Below, in pieces: positions 7,669 through 13,580 of a stretch of DNA of 20,343 nt (positions within the stretch are counted from its first letter, which is position 1; the number at the start of each line of letters is the position of its first letter). Both the position numbers and the translations under genes were made by a program. This DNA is from JAAOYC01 sp036481345. Its GTDB lineage: Archaea > Nanobdellota > Nanobdellia > Woesearchaeales > WJKL01. The notes below the pieces were generated by a model that ran no database searches, had not been told where the DNA came from, and saw nothing but the letters and a program-made list of their open reading frames with translations. Where the stretch lies: NCBI GenBank assembly GCA_036481345.1, contig JAZGHU010000027.1, positions 1 through 20,343 on the forward strand, given 5' to 3'.

Positions 7669-8127
7669 TTAACCAAGATACCTCAATTTTTCTTTTATAT
7701 CAGTTTCTTTTAACCATTCTTCTTTTGCCTTTTTAACAAATTTAGATAAGTTTTCTTTGATTTCATTCCACTCTTCAAAAAAATCTTTGATAAATTTGCT
7801 TGTTTTGTCATCATTTTCATCAAGAGCAAGCTCCATTGAAAGCCTGTCTAAAGACATAAGTCTTTGATAAAGTTTGAAAATCTCATTTCTTTCATCTTCA
7901 TCAAATACCTTTGCTTCATACATATTAGCTAATGTTGTCTCTGGTTGCAATATCTCTTCAAGAAATTTGGTATAAGCTTCTATCTTTTCAATGATCTTCC
8001 TTCTGACCTCTCTTAACAAAAACTCTTCGTTCTCAATTGTAGATATTTCAAATTCTTTATCCAATTCTTCAAAAGAAGGCAAATTATGTTTTTTGCTTAA
8101 TTCTTGGTATTTTTCTTTTAATTTCAT
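7669..8127 (-). CDS. Uncharacterised helical protein upstream of adk
   Basis: A 152-residue, highly charged protein with no membrane segment, cysteines or known motif. Almost all of it should be helical, with heptad-like stretches (for example EVRRKIIEKIEAYTKFLEEIL and the C-terminal KFIKDFFEEWNEIKENLSKFVKK). I believe similar proteins occur across DPANN and some euryarchaeal genomes, but I cannot name a domain. It is coupled to adk by a one-base gap. Its ATG is 20 bases after the end of tRNA-Thr, with no Shine-Dalgarno motif and no TATA box at the right distance, so it is likely expressed from the tRNA promoter. A nucleic-acid or translation role would fit the setting but is only a guess. 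Confidence 0.75.
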   Translation of the reverse strand: MKLKEKYQELSKKHNLPSFEELDKEFEISTIENEEFLLREVRRKIIEKIEAYTKFLEEILQPETTLANMYEAKVFDEDERNEIFKLYQRLMSLDRLSMELALDENDDKTSKFIKDFFEEWNEIKENLSKFVKKAKEEWLKETDIKEKLRYLG

Positions 8128-8147
8128 TTTTTGGTTTGATTATAGAA

Positions 8148-8241
8148 AGCCCCCGAAGGGATTTGAACCCCTGACCTGCTGCTTTCATCCTGGAATTAAC
8201 CAGTTACAAGGCAACCGCTCTGGCCGCTGAGCTACGGAGGC
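8148..8241 (-). tRNA. tRNA-Thr (anticodon TGT) with a 21-nt anticodon-loop intron
   Basis: The acceptor GCCTCCG pairs with CGGGGGC and the discriminator is T. The D stem is GCTC/GAGC and the T stem is AGGGG/CCCTT with loop TTCAAAT. The anticodon stem GTTGC/GCAGC closes only if 21 bases (8184-8204) are removed between positions 37 and 38, restoring the loop CTTGTAA with anticodon TGT (8208-8206). The insert can form the hairpin CTGG-TTAATT-CCAG. Without the intron the tRNA is 73 nt. This is the canonical archaeal intron position. The four-base central helix of a strict bulge-helix-bulge is imperfect in my hand folding, so the junction may be shifted by one base within the flanking A residues. 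Confidence 0.9.
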
Positions 8242-8267
8242 AACTATTCAAAAGAATAAGAAAATCA

Positions 8268-8273
8268 TTTAAA
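8268..8273 (-). promoter_or_regulatory. TATA box of tRNA-Thr and the downstream genes
   Basis: TTTAAA lies about 29 nt upstream of the tRNA 5' end. No other promoter is visible before the 152-aa gene and adk, so it may drive all three. Confidence 0.55.
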
Positions 8274-8285
8274 AAGGTTTCTAAT

Positions 8286-8912
8286 CTACGATTCTTTTTT
8301 CCATTTAGGGAAAGCATGCGAAGGATAAAATGGTGTTATCTCTTCATAAGGCAAGAAGCTCTTTAATTTAAACCATTTCTTCATATATGCTTGCAGTGTA
8401 TAAGCTTCTCTATAAAGCTCTAATTTATGATCTTCATAAAGTTCTTTCCTAAATATTCTCTTTGGAAAAACTTGATTAAAAAACTTCAAAATAGGATGGC
8501 TACTCCATTTCCCAAGATAATCAAATTCAATATAAGCAAACACCCAAACTTCAACTTCTCCTTTATTCACTTTAAATTTCTTATTGTCTCTCATAACTTC
8601 TGTATCAGCTACACCTATTGGATGAAAATTAAGATCCAAGTGATATTTATAATAACTATTGTGAACAGGCAGTTTTTGTACTCTCCACCACCAATACATT
8701 TCTTTTGAACCATCAGGAGATATTCTTTCTATATAATTAGTCTCCCAATTCTCAGTTCCTTCAATCTTTCCACTAGAATCAACAGAACTCCAGCCATATT
8801 CATTAAGCCATTCACGCATTGCAACATAGAATTGTTTTAAACTGAAAATATCCTTATATTTTACTCTAAAAGCTGCTGCTTGAATTGAGTTCTTAAGCTT
8901 CTTAATAGGCAT
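8286..8912 (-). CDS. Conserved archaeal protein of unknown function
   Basis: A 208-residue soluble protein rich in aromatic residues. Visible features are an N-terminal helix FSLKQFYVAMREWLNEYGW, a strand pair around MYWWWRVQKLP, a YYKYHLDLNFHPIG segment, and a long run GEVEVWVFAYIEFDYLGKW that looks like beta strands. The C-terminal part is helical and ends FYPSHAFPKWKKES. I recall similar proteins with the same WWR, DLNFHP and KGEVE blocks in DPANN genomes, without a function. No signal peptide or clear membrane helix is present, though a run of hydrophobic and basic residues near 145-155 could touch a membrane. TTTAAA (8937-8942) is centred 27 nt before the ATG, overlapping the end of the PHP gene, so it is probably a separate leaderless transcript. 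Confidence 0.75.
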   Translation of the reverse strand: MPIKKLKNSIQAAAFRVKYKDIFSLKQFYVAMREWLNEYGWSSVDSSGKIEGTENWETNYIERISPDGSKEMYWWWRVQKLPVHNSYYKYHLDLNFHPIGVADTEVMRDNKKFKVNKGEVEVWVFAYIEFDYLGKWSSHPILKFFNQVFPKRIFRKELYEDHKLELYREAYTLQAYMKKWFKLKSFLPYEEITPFYPSHAFPKWKKES

Positions 8913-8937
8913 GATTAAAAATATTAATTTGATTTAT

Positions 8938-9630
8938 TTAAACTTTTCTCTTTAGAATTCTTAATAATTTATACATTATCATAGAAAGGATTACTCTGCT
9001 GCAATTAATAGAAGATAACGGCTTAGTTTTTATCTTAATTTTATTTTTTCTTAAAGCATCAAGAACAGAGTTGGTGTTTTTATCAGCATCAATTAAAGAA
9101 TAAGTCTTATTAAACTGATAAAGTCTATGAACATCAGATGTTCCAATTAATGGTTTGTTGAATTTCTTTGCTTCTTTAATTGCTTTCTTGTTATAAGGAT
9201 TAAAATATTCTGTATAATAATGGCAGAACTCCGTTCCATCAAAGAGATCGATGTGTTTTAAGAAATCATTATGCAAACAGCTCTTATAAGGATAAAATGG
9301 ATGTGGTGCAATAACCAAAGCATCTTTATTATTTTTTTTATATACTTCAAGTTTAGAAAATGTGTTAACTTTTTCAGCATCTTTTGTTGCATTAAGGATC
9401 AATACATGATTTCCTTCAATAGTTGATTCAATTCCTGGAATCAATAATATTCCTTTTTTCTTAGCATAATCAACTAATTTTTTATCATATGTAACTTTCT
9501 TATGATTTGTTATTGCTATAACATCAAACTTAAGTTTAGATGCTTTTCTGATTATATCTTTAGCAGAATATTTAATAAAAGAATCTTTAGCATCTTCGCT
9601 TGTGTGTATATGAAAATCTGCTTTTAACAT
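8938..9630 (-). CDS. PHP-domain metal-dependent phosphoesterase
   Basis: A 230-residue protein of the PHP superfamily, a metal-dependent barrel of the kind found in histidinol phosphatase, DNA polymerase and nucleotide phosphoesterases. The four PHP motifs are visible: DFHIHTSEDAKDS (metal-binding His7 and His9), AITNHKKVTYDK, IPGIESTIEG and the late APHPFYP plus GTSDVHR. It is short and consists of the PHP domain alone, like stand-alone PHP phosphoesterases of archaea. The substrate cannot be read from sequence. Its ATG is 29 nt from the centre of the TTTAAA box shared with the divergent GTPase gene, and no Shine-Dalgarno is present. Confidence 0.9.
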   Translation of the reverse strand: MLKADFHIHTSEDAKDSFIKYSAKDIIRKASKLKFDVIAITNHKKVTYDKKLVDYAKKKGILLIPGIESTIEGNHVLILNATKDAEKVNTFSKLEVYKKNNKDALVIAPHPFYPYKSCLHNDFLKHIDLFDGTEFCHYYTEYFNPYNKKAIKEAKKFNKPLIGTSDVHRLYQFNKTYSLIDADKNTNSVLDALRKNKIKIKTKPLSSINCSRVILSMIMYKLLRILKRKV

Positions 9631-9656
9631 GCTATAATTTTGAAAAAAACAAACTA

Positions 9657-9662
9657 TTTAAA
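9657..9662. promoter_or_regulatory. Shared palindromic TATA box for the PHP and YchF-type genes
   Basis: TTTAAA, self-complementary, is centred 29 nt from the PHP ATG (9630) and 27 nt from the GTPase ATG (9687). It is the only suitable box in the 56-bp gap, and neither gene has a Shine-Dalgarno motif, so both are probably leaderless and share it. Confidence 0.6.
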
Positions 9663-9686
9663 GGTTGGTCTTTTCTTTATTCTAAA

Positions 9687-10886
9687 ATGTTAGTCGGAAT
9701 TGTAGGAAAGCCATCATGCGGAAAATCAACTTTTTTCAAAGCAGCCACTTTGGCAGAAGCAGATATTGCTAATTATCCATTTACAACAATAAAGCCAAAT
9801 CATGGTGTTGGCTATGTAAAAGTTGAATGTGCTGACAAAGATTTTGGAAAGCAGTGTAATCCTAGATTTGGATACTGCATAGATTCATTAAGATTTGTTC
9901 CAGTTGATTTATTAGATGTTGCTGGATTAGTTCCAGGAGCACATGAAGGACAAGGAAGAGGGAATGAATTTCTAGATGACTTAAATCAAGCAGATGTTTT
10001 GATCCATGTTATTGATGTTTCTGGCAGTGTAAATGAAAAAGGAGAGCCTGTTCAGCCTTTATCTTATAATCCAGCAGAAGATATTAAATTTCTTGAATTA
10101 GAATTAGATATGTGGTATTTTAGAAATGTCTCAAAAGGATGGGAAAAATTTGCAAGACAGATACAGCAGGAAAATCAAGAGATAAAACAAGCTTTAGCAA
10201 AGCAATTATCATTCTTAAGGGTTACAGAAGAAATAATTGAAGATGTCATCAAAGAAATTGGATTGAATAAAGAACGTCCTTCAGAATGGACTCAAGATAA
10301 CTTAAAACAAATGGCTTCTGCTTTAAGAAAAATAACAAAACCAATGATTATTGCTGCAAATAAAGTAGATGTTCCAGGTGCAGCTGAAAATTTTGCTAAA
10401 CTGCAGAATGAATTTCCTGATTATATGATGATTGCCTGCTCAGCAGAATCAGAGCTTGCATTAAAAGAAGCTGCAAAACATGACTTGATAAAATACATTC
10501 CAGGAGATAAAGATTTTGAAGTTATAAATGAAACAGGATTGTCAGATAAGCAAAAACAAGCTTTGGAATTTGTAAAAATAAACATTTTAGATAAACTTGG
10601 TTCAACAGGAGTGCAGCAAGTCTTAGATGATGCTGTTTTCAAATTACTAAAATACATCACAATATTCCCAGGAGGAGTAAATAAACTAGAAGACAAAGAT
10701 GGAAATGTTCTTCCAGACTGCTTTTTGCTTCCACAAGGTTCAACAGCATTAGATTTTGCATATTCATTACATACTGATTTGGGTGATGGTTTTATCAGAG
10801 CAATAGATGTAAGAACAAAGATGGTGATAGGAAAAGAGCATGTCCTAAAGAATCGGGACGTAGTTGAAATTATTAGTTCGAAATAG
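9687..10886 (+). CDS. YchF/Ygr210-type Obg-family GTPase with C-terminal TGS domain
   Basis: A 399-residue translation-type P-loop NTPase. The G domain opens with GKPSCGKST (residues 7-15). The switch and G3 region is LLDVAGLVPGAHEGQGRGNEFL, and the G4 motif is AANKVDVP. A helical insertion (about residues 150-210) separates G3 from G4, as in the YchF/Ygr210 group. The C-terminus is a TGS domain (PQGSTALDFAYSLHTDLGDGFIRAID, ending HVLKNRDVVEIIS), which contacts RNA or ribosomes in related proteins. YchF proteins bind ribosomes and often prefer ATP; the G4 motif here is a standard NKVD, which favours GTP as in Ygr210. The open frame starts at 9600, but ATG 9687 gives the conserved MLVGIVGKP start and the right TATA distance. 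It is followed by a coupled adenylate kinase gene. Confidence 0.9.
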   Translation: MLVGIVGKPSCGKSTFFKAATLAEADIANYPFTTIKPNHGVGYVKVECADKDFGKQCNPRFGYCIDSLRFVPVDLLDVAGLVPGAHEGQGRGNEFLDDLNQADVLIHVIDVSGSVNEKGEPVQPLSYNPAEDIKFLELELDMWYFRNVSKGWEKFARQIQQENQEIKQALAKQLSFLRVTEEIIEDVIKEIGLNKERPSEWTQDNLKQMASALRKITKPMIIAANKVDVPGAAENFAKLQNEFPDYMMIACSAESELALKEAAKHDLIKYIPGDKDFEVINETGLSDKQKQALEFVKINILDKLGSTGVQQVLDDAVFKLLKYITIFPGGVNKLEDKDGNVLPDCFLLPQGSTALDFAYSLHTDLGDGFIRAIDVRTKMVIGKEHVLKNRDVVEIISSK

Positions 10887-10897
10887 GGGGGAGTATT

Positions 10898-11494
10898 ATG
10901 GACAACAGATATAGAGCTATACTAATCTTTGGACCGCCAGGAGTTGGCAAAGGAACTCAATCAGAAATTTTGGTAGATACAGGAAGTTTTTTTCATTTTT
11001 CAACAGGTGATATGTTTAGAGATCTTGATCCAGATTCTGATTTAGGAAAAGAGATACACTCATATATAGATCATGGAAATTATGTTCCAGATGAATCAAC
11101 TATAAGATTATTTGATAAAACTCTAGAAAATTATATTGGACAAGGAATATACAAACCAGATGAGAAGGATTTGATTTTAGATGGTATTCCAAGAACAGTC
11201 CCACAAATTCCTTTAATGAATAAAAGAGTAAATATCAGAAGAATACTTTTTTTAAATGCTCAAGATGAAATTTTAATTCAAAGATTGCAGGAAAGAGCAG
11301 TATTAGAAGGAAGACCAGATGATGCAAGTATAGAAGATATTCAACACAGGATGCAAGTATATGAGAATGAAACAGTTCCAATGATTGAGATGTATAAGAA
11401 TGGAACATATTCATCTGTTGTTGATGAAATAAACGGTTCAAGAACAATTGATCAAGTCACAGAACTATGTCTAGAAAGTTTAAAAGGAATCTAA
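10898..11494 (+). CDS. Adenylate kinase family protein, short-lid paralogue
   Basis: A 198-residue nucleoside monophosphate kinase. The P-loop is FGPPGVGKGTQSE (residues 11-19), the NMP site is STGDMFRDL and NYVPDESTI, and the second NMP motif is LDGIPRTVPQIP, with Ile replacing the usual Phe of DGFPRT. The lid is reduced to RAVLEGRPDDASIEDIQHRMQVY with no cysteines, unlike the zinc-lid enzyme at 7032. AMP is the likely acceptor, but another NMP is possible. The start codon is set by a strong G-rich Shine-Dalgarno (GGGGGAG, 10887-10893) that begins at the stop of the YchF-type gene, so the two form an operon with an 11-base gap. Its stop codon interlocks with that of the convergent GGDEF gene (4-base overlap). 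Confidence 0.88.
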   Translation: MDNRYRAILIFGPPGVGKGTQSEILVDTGSFFHFSTGDMFRDLDPDSDLGKEIHSYIDHGNYVPDESTIRLFDKTLENYIGQGIYKPDEKDLILDGIPRTVPQIPLMNKRVNIRRILFLNAQDEILIQRLQERAVLEGRPDDASIEDIQHRMQVYENETVPMIEMYKNGTYSSVVDEINGSRTIDQVTELCLESLKGI

Positions 11495-12993
11495 ACTTCA
11501 CTGCTTGCTTCAGTCCTTAGATTGCTCCTTAAAATAATTCTCTGGATAACTTTATTTTTTCCTGTTTCTTTTGCTTTATACAAAGCATTGTCAGCTTCTT
11601 TGATAAGATCAGAACTAGAAACTTTATCCATGCATGAAACTAATCCTAAGCTTATTGTCACTTTTCCATTTGGTTGTGCTTCTCCGCCTTCAAACTTATG
11701 TTCAGCAACAGCATTTTTTATTCTTTTTGCAGCTTCCATTGCATCATTTGACTTTAACCCAGGCATTAAAACAATAAATTCTTCTCCACCATATCTTCCA
11801 ATAACATCTTCATCTCTAACTCTTGTCTTAATTATTCTAGTTAAATCTCTTAATAACTCATCTCCTTTAGGATGTCCATGAGTATTGTTATAATTTCCAA
11901 AATTATCAACATCTAATAAAATCAAAGCTATTGGTCTGTCAACATTAATCTCTTCTTCTAATTTTTTCTCTAATATTTCTATGAAATATCTCCTGTTGTT
12001 TGCCCCAGTTAATTTATCAATAACAGCTAATTCTTTAACTTCTCCATATCTTTGAGCATTTGCAACTGCAATAGCAACCTGATCAGTCATAACAGTCAAG
12101 AAATTCAATCCTTCATCGCTTATACCTCCTAAACTACTTCCATAAAGATTTATAGATCCAATAATTTTATCCCTGTGTTTAAGAGGGATGCTCAACATAG
12201 AATTATAATCATCAACAATTTCAAGTCCAAATCTTGTGCTTATATCTCTGACAGTGATTATCTGTTCATCTTCAATTGCTTTTTTTGAAACAGCTTTCTC
12301 CACTTTAATCAAATTCTCAACTTCTTTTTTATAGCAATACTTTTTCTCTCCTTCTTCAGTCTCAACAAAAACACAACAATCAGTTGCTTTCAAACTTGTA
12401 ACTAAAAATTCCATTATTTTATGCAGAACTTCATCTAAATCTAAACTAGAATTAACCATCTTGATTATAGATTGCAATGCTTTTAACTCATTTATTTCTG
12501 TATCACTTGTCTGTTTCTGATGACTTAGTTTAGGAAGGATTCCTGATAAGATTGATATCATCTTTCTGTACAGATCAATCTGGTCTGGATTTAGTTCTTT
12601 TATTTCTGAAGTTGCATCTTCTAATTCTTGTTCTTCTATCCCTACTCTTGCTGCCAACTCTCTATAATCATAATCCTCTTTTCCGATTGGTCCGCAGACA
12701 ACAGCCCCTATTTTTTTGTCGTGCAGGATAACAGGAGAAATTATATTTACTGCTCCAAACATCTTAAACAGAGCAACTTCATCATCTTCAATTTCATTTA
12801 ATTGTCTGTAATTTCTCTCTTTTAGAATATCTTTTCTTTTGGATTTTATCAGCTGCATTAAAAAAGATCTCTCTCCACTGACTGTAATTTCTTCTCCTTC
12901 TCTATCTATAGTATAAACAGCCAGCCCCATCTCTTTTGCAAATCTGTCTTGAACATATTTCCACAAATTAAGATCAAGCTTATCAAAATACAT
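11491..12993 (-). CDS. PocR-GAF-GGDEF sensor protein, predicted diguanylate cyclase
   Basis: A 500-residue soluble protein with three regions. Residues 1-155 resemble the PocR ligand-binding domain (DLNLWKYVQDRFAKEMGLAVYTID). About 175-315 is a GAF domain. About 325-490 is a GGDEF domain: IDKLTGANNRRYF, LLDVDNFGNYNN with metal ligand Asp361, HGHPKGDELL, and the signature GGEEF at 402-406. An RxxD inhibitory site (RDED, 393-396) lies exactly five residues before it. Aligned by spacing to PleD, the substrate residues Asn and Asp are kept (N369, D378), but the phosphate-contacting Lys after DxDxF is Gly366. It probably makes c-di-GMP or a related dinucleotide from GTP under control of a bound ligand. 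No phosphodiesterase is visible here. TTTAAA centred 25 nt before the ATG suggests leaderless expression. Confidence 0.9.
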   Translation of the reverse strand: MYFDKLDLNLWKYVQDRFAKEMGLAVYTIDREGEEITVSGERSFLMQLIKSKRKDILKERNYRQLNEIEDDEVALFKMFGAVNIISPVILHDKKIGAVVCGPIGKEDYDYRELAARVGIEEQELEDATSEIKELNPDQIDLYRKMISILSGILPKLSHQKQTSDTEINELKALQSIIKMVNSSLDLDEVLHKIMEFLVTSLKATDCCVFVETEEGEKKYCYKKEVENLIKVEKAVSKKAIEDEQIITVRDISTRFGLEIVDDYNSMLSIPLKHRDKIIGSINLYGSSLGGISDEGLNFLTVMTDQVAIAVANAQRYGEVKELAVIDKLTGANNRRYFIEILEKKLEEEINVDRPIALILLDVDNFGNYNNTHGHPKGDELLRDLTRIIKTRVRDEDVIGRYGGEEFIVLMPGLKSNDAMEAAKRIKNAVAEHKFEGGEAQPNGKVTISLGLVSCMDKVSSSDLIKEADNALYKAKETGKNKVIQRIILRSNLRTEASSEV

Positions 12994-13015
12994 AGCTTAA
13001 GCTAACTAATCCCTC

Positions 13016-13033
13016 TTTAAATGTTTTTATATA
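13016..13033. promoter_or_regulatory. Back-to-back TATA boxes for the GGDEF gene and the candidate RNA
   Basis: TTTAAA (13016-13021) is centred 25 nt before the GGDEF ATG on the minus strand. TTTTATATA (13025-13033) faces right and places a start near 13055-13057, exactly where the predicted outer stem of the candidate RNA begins. Confidence 0.5.
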
Positions 13034-13054
13034 CTATTCTATATTAATAAACCA

Positions 13055-13224
13055 CTAAGGCGCTTTAGAATTAGGGTGAGTATTATAGGGTTGTGAGGGA
13101 GTGGGGAAAACTCGCGCCATGGGTTTATTTTAGTATGAAAAAGGACAAAAAAAGGTTTTTGTAATCGCTTATTGAATGTTATCTAAACCAATTTTTAGCC
13201 CTGGACCCAAGGAATAAACCTTAG
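13055..13224 (+). ncRNA. Candidate structured non-coding RNA
   Basis: No plausible gene covers this stretch, which is locally richer in G than its surroundings. A nested fold can be drawn. Outer stem CTAA (13055-13058) pairs with TTAG (13221-13224). Directly inside it, arm A is closed by GGCGC (13059-13063) and GCGCC (13114-13118), with hairpin GAGT-GGGGAAA-ACTC (13099-13113) abutting it. Arm B is closed by GGTTTATT (13122-13129) and AATAAACC (13213-13220), extended by two G-T pairs, and holds inner stem GGTTT/AAACC (13154-13158 with 13185-13189). The arms lie almost edge to edge, as in a three-way junction. The 5' end agrees with the start predicted from the TATA box. Transcription may continue to a run of seven T at 13286-13292. 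I could not match RNase P, SRP or C/D box consensus. Family unknown. Confidence 0.5.
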
Positions 13225-13484
13225 ATTATGATCAATGATGTGTTTTCTTGCATTACATTGCTTTCTCGGATGTTTGAACCGCCTCTTTTTTTATTATGTA
13301 TATTTGGTGGGTATAACTGCAATTTATATGTCGAAGTTGGAAAATAATCCGGCAGGTTTAGTATATAGGTAGTAGCGCTCACCTTGACCTTCACATTACT
13401 ATAACTTCCTTTTGCCCATCTAGCGCACGACTTTTGATAGGTCTTGTCCGCAGTTGTATATGACTTTTTTTCTTTATTATACAC
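13221..13484 (-). CDS. Doubtful small ORF in the long intergenic region
   Basis: An 87-codon frame starting with GTG, rich in K, S, T, Y and N, with no motif I recognise and no hydrophobic segment apart from the last residues. It is the only extended frame between 13225 and 13500. A GAGGTG motif overlaps the start codon itself instead of preceding it, so initiation there is questionable. It runs against the candidate RNA and ends at its 3' edge. It could be a gene remnant, a fast-evolving small gene, or chance. Confidence 0.2.
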   Translation of the reverse strand: MYNKEKKSYTTADKTYQKSCARWAKGSYSNVKVKVSATTYILNLPDYFPTSTYKLQLYPPNIHNKKRGGSNIRESNVMQENTSLIII

Positions 13485-13516
13485 CTCTTTTGTGTTAATA
13501 CTATAATACCCAAAGC

Positions 13517-13576
13517 TTTATATATACTTAACGTACATACAATATGTAAAACACGGCGTGTATATACTTGGGTGAT
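13517..13576 (+). promoter_or_regulatory. Promoter and palindromic operator candidates of the AbrB-PhoU gene
   Basis: TTTATATATA (13517-13526) is the TATA box, predicting a start near 13547-13550. Two perfect inverted repeats sit at or just after that start: TACATA-CAA-TATGTA (13534-13548) and ACACG-G-CGTGT (13551-13561). The nine bases TATATACTT occur twice, 40 bp apart (13521-13529 and 13561-13569). The Shine-Dalgarno GGGTGAT (13570-13576) is four bases before the ATG. Binding here by the gene's own AbrB-type domain is a reasonable inference. Confidence 0.5.
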
Positions 13577-13580
13577 ACTT

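Noticed and set aside
7668..7676. TTG start for adenylate kinase, giving three extra residues
   Set aside because: ATG 7667 gives the standard N-terminus and a one-base coupling to the upstream stop.
9600..9686. Longer start of the YchF-type GTPase
   Set aside because: The extra 29 residues precede the conserved MLVGIVGKP start, overlap the PHP gene and lie upstream of the TATA box.
12994..13225. c-di-GMP riboswitch in front of the GGDEF gene
   Set aside because: On the minus strand the sequence does not contain the GEMM core, and the GGDEF gene appears leaderless with a start downstream of the region.
13055..13292. Archaeal RNase P RNA or SRP RNA
   Set aside because: A GGGGAAAACTC stretch and a TGTAAT motif recall parts of each, but the conserved partner elements (an ACAGAA block for RNase P, the GGAAG/AGCAG helix-8 loops for SRP) are absent.
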